Assembly: GCA_020072965.1 (NCBI GenBank)
Contig: JAIQFY010000022.1
Span: forward strand, 20,793-84,792
Direction: 5' to 3'
Length of the DNA: 64,000 nt
Origin: Terriglobia bacterium
Lineage (GTDB): Bacteria; Acidobacteriota; Terriglobia; JAIQFV01
Within the stretch, counting starts at the first letter, position 1. Each line of letters opens with the position of its first letter. The position numbers were made by a program, and so were the translations under genes. The notes under the pieces are model-generated. The model saw only the letters and a list, made by a program, of their open reading frames with translations, made no database searches and had not been told where the DNA came from. Below are positions 8,232 through 19,934 of this stretch, in pieces.

Positions 8232-9468
8232 TGAATGATTTGGCCGGCTTTGTCAGATGAGTCTTCGCGAGATCGCGGAAGACTTTGAACGCCGTGAATT
8301 CCCTGTCTCCGAAGGTCATTCGGCCGAGCTCCACCGCAGACCAGACAAAATAGAGGATGGTGACAACGAGGTGCACGGAGAAGAAGGATTCACTGGGAGT
8401 CACCGCAGAAAAGACAAACTGCACAAACCAAAGGGTGAACAGAAGGCAGGCTTCATACCAGCTGAACCGCATGTTAATGAGGAGGACCAGCCCCAGGAGG
8501 GACTGCGATATTGTCAGAGCAATCTCTAGCTTGTGGTGGGCACTGAAAGGAATGGGGGTAGGCGTGCCCATCCGAATCGAATAGACGATCGGCAACATGG
8601 CGGCCAATAAGGTCCACTGATTGATGTTCGAGGACACCATATTCATCAAGGCCAAAGGGGCGTTCCTGACGGTTCGCGCCCAATAAAGGGCTGACACTTT
8701 CTCCGGGAATTCCGATAGAAACGGGGCGACCCACTGGACAAAGACAAACTGGGATATTCCCGCCGAAACAGCGAGTACAAGCATGCTGTGGAGGAAGGGT
8801 TCGGCCACAAGATACATGATGAGGCCCCCCCCCAGAAAAAGACCGAGGATGGCCGTGTTTCTCGTCCGGCGCGAGGAGGTCATGATCTTCCGGGGCACAT
8901 ATTCAAGTTCCTCAATCTTCTCTTCGCTCTGGGGGGGAATCCTTTGAAGAATGTAAAGATACACGAAATAGATCGCGATCAGGATGACGCTGTCAAAGAT
9001 CGAGAGGGATCCCTTGATGAGGATGATGAAGAAATAAAGGATGGGCGCCGTCAGGGAAACGACCTCAACCGCGTGTTCCCGTTCAAGCACGATCTCACGG
9101 AGGGGTTGTTTGGTCTTCCGGCGGTTGAAGAATGCCGCCGTAGCGTAAATCAACGGCCAGCCCAGCCCGACCAGGAGACGCAGCGAGCCGGTCAGATTGG
9201 CTGTCATCAGATCGACTCTCTTCTCCCAGGCAATGACGAACTCGACCGCGAATTCGGGCAACGTCTGGAGCCAGGCGAGGATGGCGAGCGCCAATCCCTG
9301 AGAGATCAGGAACTGAGCGGCTTCGGCGGCCCAGGCGATCATCAAGGAAGCCGCCAGCACGCTGGGGAACGTCCACAGGGCCGAGAGGGAGGACCCAGCA
9401 GCCGGAATCGCCGGAGGGGACTGGAACCGCACCAATCCAAGGAGGAGGAGATTGATTTTCTTTCTCAT
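8224..9468 (-). CDS. Sodium/calcium exchanger-family (CaCA) membrane protein
   Basis: Cation/proton or cation/sodium antiporter, 414 aa, with about 10-11 hydrophobic segments. Two inverted alpha-repeats of the CaCA superfamily are visible: LAILAWLQTLPEFAVEFVIAW (residues ~80-100) and a second around FLSEFPEKVSALYW plus NMVSSNINQWTLLAAMLP (residues ~245-295). They place acidic residues in the membrane core as in NCX/CAX proteins. A charged loop (residues ~170-200) divides the halves. It starts 16 nt after the nadB stop and has no clear ribosome binding site of its own, so it is probably translated by coupling to nadB. The transported ion cannot be read from sequence. Confidence 0.83.
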   Translation of the reverse strand: MRKKINLLLLGLVRFQSPPAIPAAGSSLSALWTFPSVLAASLMIAWAAEAAQFLISQGLALAILAWLQTLPEFAVEFVIAWEKRVDLMTANLTGSLRLLVGLGWPLIYATAAFFNRRKTKQPLREIVLEREHAVEVVSLTAPILYFFIILIKGSLSIFDSVILIAIYFVYLYILQRIPPQSEEKIEELEYVPRKIMTSSRRTRNTAILGLFLGGGLIMYLVAEPFLHSMLVLAVSAGISQFVFVQWVAPFLSEFPEKVSALYWARTVRNAPLALMNMVSSNINQWTLLAAMLPIVYSIRMGTPTPIPFSAHHKLEIALTISQSLLGLVLLINMRFSWYEACLLFTLWFVQFVFSAVTPSESFFSVHLVVTILYFVWSAVELGRMTFGDREFTAFKVFRDLAKTHLTKPAKSFTK

Positions 9469-9484
9469 TCAAGAAGGGCGGGTC

Positions 9485-11086
9485 TCATTCGGTGAAGCAG
9501 ACCGCGTGGTTCTTCGAGATGCTGGAGTGTTTTAAGAACCTGGCGTCCTTTCGGAGTGGGAAGTCTTCCCGATAGTGAGCTCCACGGCTCTCTTCCCGGG
9601 CCAGGGCCGAAGCCGTGACGACGCCCGCGACCGAGAGGAGATTACGGAATCGTAAGGCGTGGGGGGAACTGTCGCAGGGGCGAGAATGGGTTTCGTATTC
9701 CTCAAGCTCCTTGAGAGCATGCTTGAGACTCAGCCCGGAGCGGATAACGCCGACAAATTGCCACATCGCTTTCTTCAATCGTCCGACCAGGTCCTCCGCC
9801 AAGTCACGTCCTTTTCCGATTGAAGCGGGTTTTTCGGGGTGGCCATTGGAGTGAATCGGGATTGAAGGCGGTGGATTTTCCCCGCGCATCGCCTCACCCG
9901 CCCGGGCGCCGAACACAAGACTTTCGAGAAGCGAGTTTGAGGACAGGCGATTGGAGCCGTGAACACCGGAACAGGAAGCCTCGCCCGCCGCGTAAAGACC
10001 GCGCAGGGAGGTCCTCCCCTGCGTATCGATTTTGATACCCCCGATGCAGTAGTGAGCGGCGGGATGGATCGGGATCATGTTTTCCGAAATATCGAGGTTG
10101 AATTCAAGGAACATCTCGAAAACCGTGGGGAATCGACGTTTTAGAATTTCCCCATCGAGATGCGTGCAATCCAAATAAACGTAGCTGCTTTGAGTCTTCA
10201 CCATCTCCAACATGATAGCCCGGCTTACGGCGTCGCGAGGGGCCAGTTCTTCCTGGGGATGATAGTGGTGCATAAACCGCTCTAAATCGGCATTGCGAAG
10301 ATAGCCCCCTTCCGCGCGCAAGGACTCCGGCAGTAAAACGCGGGGAGCATTCTTCAAATAAAGAACGGTGGGATGGAATTGAATGAACTCCATGTCGCTC
10401 AATTCCGCCCCGGCACGAAACGCAATGGCCAGCCCATCGCCGGTCGAAAGGTCGGAATTCGTGGTTTCGGGATAGAGCTGGCCCATTCCACCCGTGCCCG
10501 CAAACACCGCCCGGGCAGATACCGTATGTTGACGTCCCGTCTTGAGATCGCAGTAATGCGCCCCCACCACGGCGCCGTTCTTGACGATCAAATCCTCCGC
10601 TGCCGCGTTCATCAGGACCTTGACATTCGGGAGGGCTGCGATTCGGTGGTGCAAGGTTTCCAGGATTTCATTTGCGGTGCTCTGAGAACGCCCTTTGAAA
10701 ATATACGACCTCGGCTCGGCGCCGTGCTTGGGGGAAAGCACTCTTCCGGCGTGACGCTCAAAGGAGGCGCCCCATGAGACCAGTTCCTCCATGTATCGAG
10801 GGCCTTCCTCCACGAGCACTTTCACAGCCTCGGTCTTGCACAGCCCCTCGCCCGCACACAGGGTGTCTTCGTAATGGAGCCGGATCTCCTCTTCGTCGCT
10901 GGAGGCGATGGCGATCAGTCCGTCCGAGTGTTTGGAGGGTTGCGCGGGAGAACACTGTTTCGTCAGCATCAGGACATTCCCCGAGTCGGCGAGCGCGAGG
11001 GCGCACCGCATCGCGGCGACGCCGCTCCCCACAATCAAATAATCGGTTTTCTCCAACTCGCAGGACTTCATACGCAAAGGCATCAT
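9485..11086 (-). CDS. nadB: L-aspartate oxidase
   Basis: FAD-dependent oxidation of L-aspartate to iminoaspartate, the first step of de novo NAD synthesis, in the cytoplasm. The FAD dinucleotide motif is DYLIVGSGVAAMRCALALA; active-site motifs FIQFHPTVLY, RAEGGYLRN and HYCIGGIKID are present, as is the C-terminal FAD signature LYAAGEASCSGVHGSNRL. The protein is 533 aa from the chosen ATG, the normal size. The start is uncertain: ATGs at 11137, 11086 and 11071 all lack a strong ribosome binding site, and family alignment favours 11086 or 11071. nadA and nadC are not in the window. Confidence 0.93.
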   Translation of the reverse strand: MMPLRMKSCELEKTDYLIVGSGVAAMRCALALADSGNVLMLTKQCSPAQPSKHSDGLIAIASSDEEEIRLHYEDTLCAGEGLCKTEAVKVLVEEGPRYMEELVSWGASFERHAGRVLSPKHGAEPRSYIFKGRSQSTANEILETLHHRIAALPNVKVLMNAAAEDLIVKNGAVVGAHYCDLKTGRQHTVSARAVFAGTGGMGQLYPETTNSDLSTGDGLAIAFRAGAELSDMEFIQFHPTVLYLKNAPRVLLPESLRAEGGYLRNADLERFMHHYHPQEELAPRDAVSRAIMLEMVKTQSSYVYLDCTHLDGEILKRRFPTVFEMFLEFNLDISENMIPIHPAAHYCIGGIKIDTQGRTSLRGLYAAGEASCSGVHGSNRLSSNSLLESLVFGARAGEAMRGENPPPSIPIHSNGHPEKPASIGKGRDLAEDLVGRLKKAMWQFVGVIRSGLSLKHALKELEEYETHSRPCDSSPHALRFRNLLSVAGVVTASALAREESRGAHYREDFPLRKDARFLKHSSISKNHAVCFTE

Positions 11087-11374
11087 ACCCCAGCAAAAAA
11101 AATTTGAGCAATAGTTTTTCAGCAGATGAGTTTTCACAATCTACACAAGTGGGAATGCGGAAATTCGTTTGGCGGCATCGGAAGGGGTATGGTAGGTTAA
11201 CAGTTTTGAGCATTCATTCGAAAAGTGGTCGGGTGTTTTCCTCCATGCGTTGAGGAGGAGGGCATTTTGCACACGGGGTCCTTGAATAGACCTCGTCGCG
11301 GAGTGGAGCCCAATTCGACATCGCCCGTCGCTTGCAATACTCGCAGACCACTGAGACAGTCCTAGGAGAGCGCC

Positions 11375-12475
11375 ATGGTTAAAATTCCAGTGCCGATCTC
11401 CGATCGGCCGTATTCGGTCGTTTTGGGGCGGGGGGAAGCGACAGAGAACCCTGCGTTGAAACATCTCGTTGAGACGAGCACCTCGGCTTTCCTGATCACC
11501 AATCGCACGATCTGGGCCGAATATTCGCATCGGGTCCGCTCCAAAGGCAGTGTTCTGGCTTCGGCCGTTCCCCTTCTGATCCCTGATGGCGAGCGATTCA
11601 AGAACCTGCAATGGTATGAGTGGCTGTGCCGGGAGGTCGTCCGCCGGGGAGCCGACCGCAAATCCCTGATCATCGCGATGGGAGGTGGAGTGGTCGGGGA
11701 CCTTGCCGGATTTGTGGCCTCAACTGTTTTGAGAGGACTGGACCTGACACAGGTCCCGACCACCCTGCTGGCGCAGATTGACAGCTCCATTGGCGGTAAG
11801 ACTGCGGTGAATTTACCCGAAGGGAAAAACCTGGTCGGCGCTTTTTACCAACCTGCCCTGGTTGTCACGGATCCGCTGTTTTTGAAAACCCTGCCTCCCC
11901 GCGAGCTGCGGGCAGGTCTCTACGAGGCCATCAAGTATGGCGTCGTGTTGAACCGGGAGCTTTTCGAATTCATCGAGGCCCGGATCGAAGGGTTGCTGCG
12001 ATGCGATCTGGAAGCGCTCGAGACGGTGATCCGGCATTGCGCGGCCGCCAAGGCGGTCATTGTGGGGCAGGACGAGCATGAATCCGGAGTTCGCAAGATC
12101 CTGAATTTTGGTCACACGCTCGGACACGCGCTGGAGGCACGGACCTCCTACCGACGGTTCAAACATGGGGAAGCGGTGGGGTGGGGCATGATGATGGCAA
12201 CGCGACTGGCGGAAAAGCTCTCCCTGTTATCCCCGGGTGATTCCAAGCGCGTGGTCGCTTGCATCCGGGCAGTCGGTCGATTGCCGAAAATTTCTGATCT
12301 CGCCGACTCCACGATCCTCAGACACATGCGGCACGATAAAAAGGCGATTGCAGGCAAACTTCAATTGGTTCTCCCCACCGAAATCGGTTCGGGAAGGATC
12401 GTTGAGGGAGTTGATGTCAAGATGATTCGCGGGTCGTATCTCGAGATTCAAAAAGAGAACTTTGCGAGCCGATGA
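11375..12475 (+). CDS. aroB: 3-dehydroquinate synthase
   Basis: Second step of the shikimate pathway: converts DAHP to 3-dehydroquinate using NAD and a divalent metal. Full length at 366 aa. The NAD-binding motif GGGVVGDLAGFVAST, the substrate/metal region AQIDSSIGGKTAVN and LYEAIKYGVV, and the zinc-ligand motifs FGHTLGHALE and HGEAVGWGM are all present. The start ATG follows AGGAG by 7 nt. It is divergent from nadB across 288 nt and 94 nt upstream of menG. Confidence 0.96.
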   Translation: MVKIPVPISDRPYSVVLGRGEATENPALKHLVETSTSAFLITNRTIWAEYSHRVRSKGSVLASAVPLLIPDGERFKNLQWYEWLCREVVRRGADRKSLIIAMGGGVVGDLAGFVASTVLRGLDLTQVPTTLLAQIDSSIGGKTAVNLPEGKNLVGAFYQPALVVTDPLFLKTLPPRELRAGLYEAIKYGVVLNRELFEFIEARIEGLLRCDLEALETVIRHCAAAKAVIVGQDEHESGVRKILNFGHTLGHALEARTSYRRFKHGEAVGWGMMMATRLAEKLSLLSPGDSKRVVACIRAVGRLPKISDLADSTILRHMRHDKKAIAGKLQLVLPTEIGSGRIVEGVDVKMIRGSYLEIQKENFASR

Positions 12476-12569
12476 TGCCTAAGGCCGGCGCAGATATCCT
12501 GGCCCTCAATCCATTCGGTGTCGTACCGGTAAGCCGTGTCTGGAGCGAAAGCCTCCATCACCGACCTTT

Positions 12570-13319
12570 ATGAGAACGCACAGAATGAAAGCCGTCACTC
12601 CCACTGACAGTCAGGCCGGAAAGGCGGAAAACGTGCGCGCCATGTTTAGCGCCATCGCGCATCGCTACGATCTTGCCAATCATGTGCTGTCGCTGAATCT
12701 CGACCGGCGGTGGCGTCGATTTGCAATCCGGCAGATTGTGGCGCGCCTTAATCGCCCGGACTTCGATGCGCTCGATCTCGCTTGTGGGACCGGAGACCTC
12801 ACGGCAGCCCTGGGTGCCGCCACCCGGGGGCGTGTCGTGGGTCTGGATTTCTGCCATCCCATGCTGGTGATCGGCGCCAACAAACTGGCCAAGACGAATC
12901 ATTGTTCATCGGTCGCTCTCTCAGAAGCCGACGCCTTGAACCTGCCCCTTCGGAACGCAACCTTTGATGCCGTCACAATCGCGTTCGGCCTAAGAAATCT
13001 GGAAGACTATGAAAGGGGACTGTCGGAGATGCGTCGCGTTCTGCGTCCCGGTGGAGTCCTGGCAGTATTGGAGTTCTCCAGGCCCAGCATTCCGGTCTTT
13101 CGACAGGTGTACCAGATCTATTTCTCAAAGATCCTCCCCTGGATAGGGGCGCGCCTGAGCGGGGTGGAAGGACCATACGACTACCTCCCGGACTCCGTCT
13201 CGAACTTCCCGACCCGGGAGGCATTAAAAGGCCTGATGGAAAGGGCCGGGTTCGCCGATGTCATCTTCTTCAATTTGAGCGGCGGCGTTGCGGCACTGCA
13301 TCTGGGGACGAAGGTGTAG
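12570..13319 (+). CDS. menG: Demethylmenaquinone methyltransferase (UbiE/MenG)
   Basis: SAM-dependent C-methyltransferase for the last step of menaquinone (or ubiquinone) synthesis, 249 aa. Family signatures are MFSAIAHRYDLANHVLSLN, the SAM motif DLACGTGDLTAAL, FGLRNLEDYERGLSEM with RVLRPGGVLAVLEF, and YDYLPDSVSNFP near the C-terminus. It carries a slightly long N-terminus; an alternative ATG lies 15 nt inside. No menaquinone-pathway partner is adjacent. Menaquinone rather than ubiquinone is expected if the host is acidobacterial (inference). Confidence 0.92.
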   Translation: MRTHRMKAVTPTDSQAGKAENVRAMFSAIAHRYDLANHVLSLNLDRRWRRFAIRQIVARLNRPDFDALDLACGTGDLTAALGAATRGRVVGLDFCHPMLVIGANKLAKTNHCSSVALSEADALNLPLRNATFDAVTIAFGLRNLEDYERGLSEMRRVLRPGGVLAVLEFSRPSIPVFRQVYQIYFSKILPWIGARLSGVEGPYDYLPDSVSNFPTREALKGLMERAGFADVIFFNLSGGVAALHLGTKV

Positions 13320-13320
13320 G

Positions 13321-13492
13321 TACAGTTGCCAGTTCCCAGTTGCCAGTGGTCAGTTGCGAGTAATCAGAAATGAGTCCTGGCAATTTGGAGCATGCTGCAA
13401 ATCACCTTGAGAGCCGATATTGCAAGCCTAGTCCACTTACTGAACAACCTGTCGACCTTGAACACTGACAACTGGGAACCGACAACTGACAA
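13321..13492. repeat. Degenerate CAGTTGYCAGT repeat pair in the uvrB leader
   Basis: Two clusters of degenerate 'cagttgccagt' words, at about 13323-13360 and, in the opposite orientation, 13462-13492, bracket about 100 nt of ordinary sequence. They could form a long imperfect hairpin. The second cluster runs right up to the uvrB start codon and replaces any normal ribosome binding site. Confidence 0.6.
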
Positions 13493-13497
13493 CTACT

Positions 13498-15489
13498 ATG
13501 GATTTCAAACTCGCAACCTCATTTGTTCCCCGCGGTGACCAGGTCACCGCGATCGACCAGCTCGTCGAGTCTCTCAAGGATGGCGAGAAGCACCAGGTGT
13601 TGCTCGGAGTGACCGGCTCGGGAAAGACGTTCACCATCGCCAAGGTGATTGAGACGATGAATCGTCCCACCCTCGTGCTCGCGCACAACAAGACCCTGGC
13701 GGCGCAGCTCTATCACGAATTTCGCACCTTCTTTCCACAAAACGCGGTGGAGTATTTTGTGTCATATTACGATTACTACCAGCCCGAAGCCTACCTGGCC
13801 GCGACCGACACTTACATCGAAAAAGAAGCCACCATCAACGAGGAGATCGATAGGCTGCGGCTGTCGGCGACCAAATCTCTTTTCGAGCGGCGGGATTGCA
13901 TTATCGTCGCTTCGGTGTCGTGCATTTACGGGCTGGGATCGCCGGAAGCCTATTATGGCATGCTGATGTTTCTCGAAAAGGGCCAGCGCATCGGGCGGAA
14001 GGAAATCCTGCACCGGCTGGTGGAAATTCTCTACGAGCGCAATGACGCGGATTTCAAGCGTGGCACCTTTCGAGTGCGCGGGGATGTGATTGAAGTCTTC
14101 ACCACTTATTCCGACGATGCCCTTCGAATCGCCATGTGGGGAGATGAAATAGAAAGTCTCTCGCGTGTTGACCCGCTGACGGGAGCGGTCAAAGAAACCT
14201 TCATCCGGATGCCGATCTATCCGCGAACCCATTTTGTGATGCCGCGCTCCACTGTGGAGATCGCCATCGAGCGGATCCTGGGAGAAATGGAGGACTGGGT
14301 GCCGCGGCTGGAGGCCAAGGGGAAACTGATCGAGGCACAGCGGCTGCGCCAACGCACCCTCTTCGACGTCGAGATGATGCGGGAAATCGGTTACTGCCAC
14401 GGGATCGAAAACTATTCGCGCCATTTCAGCGATCGAAAACCGGGTGAGGCGCCTCCGACGCTGCTGGATTACCTTCCTCGCGACGCCGTAATGGTTGTGG
14501 ATGAGAGCCATCAGAGCATCCCGCAGGTTCGCGGCATGTACCATGGCGATCGCTCTCGCAAACAAAACCTGGTCGAATACGGATTCCGTCTCCCGTCGGC
14601 CCTCGACAACCGGCCTCTCACGTTCGAGGAGTTCGAACAACGCGTGAATCAGGCGATTTACGTCTCTGCCACTCCGGGTCCCTATGAATTGACGAAGACG
14701 GGCGGAGGGTTCGTGGAGCAGGTGATCCGGCCGACAGGTTTAGTGGACCCCGCCGTCGAGGTGAGACCGGTCAAAGGGCAGATCGATGACTTGATGCATG
14801 AAATTAAATTGCGCGCCGAGGACAGGGAGCGGGTCCTGGTAACCACCTTGACCAAGCGCATGGCGGAAGACTTGACGGAATACCTCACGGAGACGGGGGT
14901 GCGCTGCCGCTACTTGCATTCCGATATCGAAACCCTGGACCGGATCAAGATTTTGCGGGATCTGCGAAAAGGGGAATTTGATGCCCTCATTGGCATCAAC
15001 TTATTGCGAGAGGGCCTCGACCTGCCGGAGGTCTCGCTGGTCGCGATTCTCGACGCCGATAAGGAGGGTTTCTTGCGTTCTTCCGGATCGCTCATCCAAA
15101 CGATTGGCCGGGCGGCACGTCACCTCCATGGAAAAGCTATCCTCTACGCGGATGTGAGCACGGAATCGATGGAAACTGCCATCGCGGAGACGAACCGCCG
15201 GCGAGCGATCCAGATGCGCTACAACGAGGAAAATCACATCACGCCGGAGTCCATCATCAAACCGATCGATATGGCGCTGGTGTCGATCGTCTCTGCCGAC
15301 TACGTTGAAGTTGAAACCAACCTCCCGGACGAGACTTGGGTCGCAGAACCCGAGAAGCTTGACGAGCTCGTCGGCATGCTGGAGCGGCAGATGCGCGAGG
15401 CCGCCAAGAAATTCGAGTTTGAGAAGGCGGCGTCGCTGCGGGACCGGATTCGCGAATTGAAGTCGAGAGCGGTCTCTTCTGTGATGTAG
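13498..15489 (+). CDS. uvrB: Excinuclease ABC subunit B
   Basis: DNA-loading helicase subunit of UvrABC nucleotide excision repair, 663 aa, complete. Walker [11 protein letters not shown]; the DNA-gripping beta-hairpin around [20 protein letters not shown]; Walker B-like DESHQSIPQ; helicase motifs [29 protein letters not shown] and QTIGRAARH; and a C-terminal UVR motif ([16 protein letters not shown]) for UvrA/UvrC contact are all visible. The ATG has no Shine-Dalgarno; it is directly preceded by degenerate CAACTGACAAC sequence. It is convergent with eno. No SOS box was recognised upstream. Confidence 0.97.
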   Translation: MDFKLATSFVPRGDQVTAIDQLVESLKDGEKHQVLLGVTGSGKTFTIAKVIETMNRPTLVLAHNKTLAAQLYHEFRTFFPQNAVEYFVSYYDYYQPEAYLAATDTYIEKEATINEEIDRLRLSATKSLFERRDCIIVASVSCIYGLGSPEAYYGMLMFLEKGQRIGRKEILHRLVEILYERNDADFKRGTFRVRGDVIEVFTTYSDDALRIAMWGDEIESLSRVDPLTGAVKETFIRMPIYPRTHFVMPRSTVEIAIERILGEMEDWVPRLEAKGKLIEAQRLRQRTLFDVEMMREIGYCHGIENYSRHFSDRKPGEAPPTLLDYLPRDAVMVVDESHQSIPQVRGMYHGDRSRKQNLVEYGFRLPSALDNRPLTFEEFEQRVNQAIYVSATPGPYELTKTGGGFVEQVIRPTGLVDPAVEVRPVKGQIDDLMHEIKLRAEDRERVLVTTLTKRMAEDLTEYLTETGVRCRYLHSDIETLDRIKILRDLRKGEFDALIGINLLREGLDLPEVSLVAILDADKEGFLRSSGSLIQTIGRAARHLHGKAILYADVSTESMETAIAETNRRRAIQMRYNEENHITPESIIKPIDMALVSIVSADYVEVETNLPDETWVAEPEKLDELVGMLERQMREAAKKFEFEKAASLRDRIRELKSRAVSSVM

Positions 15490-15499
15490 AGTTTAAAGT

Positions 15500-15715
15500 T
15501 CTGGAAATACAGTCCAAAGTCCAAAACACCGGTTCAAAGTTCCAAGTTCAAGACACTTTTTCGGGTCCGGCCTCTGACTTCCGACTTCGAAAGAGGGCGC
15601 ACCTCTGTGCGCCCCTACAGAAGACTTCCGGCCTCGGACTTCTGCCTTCTGCATTCTGATCTCTGATTTCCGAATTCTGGCCTCCGGCTTCTGGTCTCTG
15701 GCTTCCGGATCCACC
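15500..15715. repeat. Degenerate 'CTTCCGACTTCTGACTTC' intergenic repeat
   Basis: The convergent uvrB-eno spacer consists largely of two kinds of degenerate words: 'aaagttccaagttc' (about 15500-15553) and 'tctgacttccgacttc' (about 15571-15712). In between, 15594-15621 holds a palindromic hairpin GGGCGCAC-CTCT-GTGCGCCC. The same word family recurs at 22165-22200 and 45581-45706. Confidence 0.65.
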
Positions 15716-15759
15716 CACCGGGCACCGGCCTCCTCCGCCTGACAGCCGTCACCTTCTTC

Positions 15760-17425
<1,666 letters not shown>

Positions 17426-18013
17426 ATGGAAAACACCCCGATGACGAAGACGCTGTACGCGTTGGTCGCCATGGTCGGCCTTACCGCCACAGTGATGGTC
17501 TACTACGAGGCATTCTCCAACTCAAAGGAGACGACGATGAAGCTCAAGGAAGGTGATCCGGCCCCTGATTTCGAGCTCCCCTCCCAGGCCGGACAGCTGG
17601 TGCGCTTATCCAGCTTTCAAAACAAGAAGAACGTCGTGCTCTATTTCTATCCCAAGGACAACACCCCGGGATGCACTCGGGAAGCCTGCAGTTTTCGCAA
17701 CGATCTGGCGCAATTCGCCTCAAAAGACACCGACGTCCTTGGCGTTTCCCTGGACAGCGTCGAATCCCACCAGAAATTTTCCCAGAAGTATGGGCTGAAC
17801 TTCACCTTGCTGAGCGACCGCGACCGGGTCGCTGCCAGTGAATATGGGGTCGTGGGAAGCTTTCTGGGGCTAAAGTATGCCAGGCGGACGACGTTCGTGA
17901 TCGACAAATTGGGCATCATTCGCAGGATATTCGACAAAGTTGATGTCAGTAAGCACAGTGAAGAATTGCTGGCGGCTCTCCAGCATCTTCCCGTTGGAGA
18001 TGGCAAGAACTAG
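17426..18013 (+). CDS. Bcp/PrxQ-type peroxiredoxin with an optional N-terminal membrane anchor
   Basis: Thiol peroxidase that reduces hydroperoxides using thioredoxin. The catalytic motif TPGCTREACSFRN carries the peroxidatic Cys and, five residues on, the resolving Cys of PrxQ/Bcp. Two start regions are possible. From 17426 (ATG) or 17417 (TTG) the protein has a hydrophobic anchor (TLYALVAMVGLTATVMVYY) and ~195 residues. From the ATG at 17537, which has a strong AAAGGAG 6 nt upstream, it is a 158-aa cytosolic enzyme of classical Bcp length. The upstream part keeps its frame and membrane character, so I report the long form; both may be made. A second Bcp-like gene lies at 28581-29036. Confidence 0.85.
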   Translation: MENTPMTKTLYALVAMVGLTATVMVYYEAFSNSKETTMKLKEGDPAPDFELPSQAGQLVRLSSFQNKKNVVLYFYPKDNTPGCTREACSFRNDLAQFASKDTDVLGVSLDSVESHQKFSQKYGLNFTLLSDRDRVAASEYGVVGSFLGLKYARRTTFVIDKLGIIRRIFDKVDVSKHSEELLAALQHLPVGDGKN

Positions 18014-18079
18014 CGGGACGGCGCAGCTACAAATCACTCTATGCCAGTTCCGCATGTCGGCGCCACAGGGCTGGAGGAA

Positions 18080-19015
18080 TCACGCCACAATATCCTCAAA
18101 CAAGACGGTTGAAAGGTACCGCTCCCCGAAGCTGGGGATGACGGCGACGATTAACTTGCCATTGTTTTCGGGGCGCGAGCCCACCTTCAACGCGCAACTG
18201 GCGATGGCGCCGGAAGAGATTCCGACAAAAATTCCTTCTTCTTTGGCCAGGCGCCGCGAGATCGCGATGGATTCATCGAGCGTTGCTCGATACACCTCGC
18301 TGTATAGTTTCGTATCGAGAACGGCCGGTACGAAGCCGGCGCCGAGGCCCTGGATCTTATGAGGACCGGGAGCTCCGCCCGAAAGGACCGGCGAGGTGTC
18401 TGGCTCAACCGCGACCAGCTGGACTGAGGGCTTGCGCTCGCGTAAATACCTTCCAACGCCCGTAATCGTACCGCCAGTCCCCACCCCTGCAATCACGATA
18501 TCGACCGCTCCGTCCGTGTCGTCCCAGATCTCCTTGCCCGTAGTTTTATAATGAATTTCGGGGTTCGCGGGATTGTCGAACTGGTGGGTCAGAAATACCC
18601 TGGGCAGGGACCGGGCCAACTCTTCCGCCTTGGCAATCGAGCCCTTAATGCCCTCGCTCCCCGGCGTCAAAACCAGTTCGGCTCCCAAAGCACGCAGGAC
18701 TTTCCGGCGTTCCAGCGACATGGTTTCGGGCATCGTCAGGATACACCGGTAGCCCTTTGCTGCACATACGAACGCGAGGGCAATTCCCGTATTGCCACTG
18801 GTGGCCTCAATAACCACTGTCTCCTTGTCGAGGAGGCCCCTCCGTTCAGCATCTTCAATCATCGAGAGCCCAATGCGGTCTTTGACGCTGGACATGGGAT
18901 TCATCGATTCCAGCTTCAACACGATGTCGGCCACGGCGCCATCCTTAATCCGGTTCAAACGCACCAGCGGTGTGTTTCCAATCGTCTCAGTGATGGAGTT
19001 CTTGATGTTCGCCAT
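18080..19015 (-). CDS. cysK: Cysteine synthase A (O-acetylserine sulfhydrylase)
   Basis: PLP enzyme making L-cysteine from O-acetylserine and sulfide, 311 aa. The PLP lysine is in MSSVKDRIG; the asparagine loop [11 protein letters not shown], the phosphate loop [12 protein letters not shown] and the C-terminal FVGISSGA are all canonical. The ATG at 19015 follows GGAGGAA by about 7 nt; an upstream ATG 63 nt earlier has no such signal. Convergent with the peroxiredoxin (66 nt between stops). cysE is not in the window. Confidence 0.95.
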   Translation of the reverse strand: MANIKNSITETIGNTPLVRLNRIKDGAVADIVLKLESMNPMSSVKDRIGLSMIEDAERRGLLDKETVVIEATSGNTGIALAFVCAAKGYRCILTMPETMSLERRKVLRALGAELVLTPGSEGIKGSIAKAEELARSLPRVFLTHQFDNPANPEIHYKTTGKEIWDDTDGAVDIVIAGVGTGGTITGVGRYLRERKPSVQLVAVEPDTSPVLSGGAPGPHKIQGLGAGFVPAVLDTKLYSEVYRATLDESIAISRRLAKEEGIFVGISSGAIASCALKVGSRPENNGKLIVAVIPSFGERYLSTVLFEDIVA

Positions 19016-19208
19016 TCGCGGTTCCTCCGAAGAGTCATTCGAACAGAGCAAAACGTTGGTCTCAGACAAACCTGCCACAACGCATGAAATGAAACGCGTA
19101 TTCTATGCAATTCTGCCAAGAACGCAAAGGGAAACAGCTGATAGCTTATTGTTGCAGAAGACCGGATCACGGAAGCTCTCCGGGCCTCAGTGCCTCCATG
19201 AATGGAAG

Positions 19209-19934
19209 TTAATCTCCCCCTTGAACCAGCATCAACACAAGCCGCAAGGGGCCGTGCACACCTGTCACGAGGACCTTTTCGATATCGGCGGTGCGGCTGG
19301 GGCCGGTAATAAAGGTCGTACAGCTCGGGAGAGTCGCACGGGTAAAAGACTGCGAATTCATCCAGTCATCCAGCGAGATGAAGACTTGCGCCCTGTAAGC
19401 CACGACCACGTGACATTCCGGCAGCAGTGAAATCGAGCGCCCCCCGAACCCTGCATGAGATAGAACCATCGTAGCCGTCTCAGCAATCACCGCGTCACAG
19501 CCGGTAATGCCAAGCTGACACTTGGAGAGCGCCTCTCTGATCTGGTTCGCAGGCGTCGGAGTCCGGTCGCTGAGGATCAGCTTAAAATCCTGGAAATTTT
19601 GCAGTCCCGTCGCCAGATTGGCTTCTTTCAGGATCGGGTCCGCACCCACTGCGATGCGTTTGTAATGCGACTCGCGACCCAATTGGAGAATCGCGGCGGA
19701 TAGATTCTCCAAACCTGCCACATATCGAAGTTCGGCGCCCAGCCGCTTCAACTCCTGGGCCAGTTGCGAAATGGTTTCTTCGTTGACTGCTTCCCGCACC
19801 GCGATTTGAGGAGCGCGGCCCGGTTGCGCGGTATCGTTCTTCGGGGGAGGTTCGGAAAGAGGAGAAGCTGGCCGCGAGAATCGTCTCAGTTTTTCGAGCA
19901 GAAGTGAACGCGAGTCTTTGGCCGGCAAACTCAA
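19209..19934 (-). CDS. lutC: LutC/YkgG-type lactate utilization protein
   Basis: Third component of the LutABC L-lactate oxidation complex (LUD domain), 241 aa. The LUD fold is seen in KRIAVGADPILKEAN, LGITGCDAVIAETATMVLSH and LLPECHVVVAY. I place the start at a TTG whose last two bases overlap the lutB stop (TTGA), with AGGAG 7 nt upstream, which would couple translation to lutB. A longer in-frame reading reaches back 200 nt into lutB but has no ribosome binding site and does not look like the family. The residues before VREAVNEETISQ are low-complexity. Confidence 0.9.
   Translation of the reverse strand: MSLPAKDSRSLLLEKLRRFSRPASPLSEPPPKNDTAQPGRAPQIAVREAVNEETISQLAQELKRLGAELRYVAGLENLSAAILQLGRESHYKRIAVGADPILKEANLATGLQNFQDFKLILSDRTPTPANQIREALSKCQLGITGCDAVIAETATMVLSHAGFGGRSISLLPECHVVVAYRAQVFISLDDWMNSQSFTRATLPSCTTFITGPSRTADIEKVLVTGVHGPLRLVLMLVQGGD

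Noticed and set aside
13762..14640. A 292-codon open frame on the minus strand
   Set aside because: Antisense to the core of uvrB; it reflects codon bias of a GC-rich gene.
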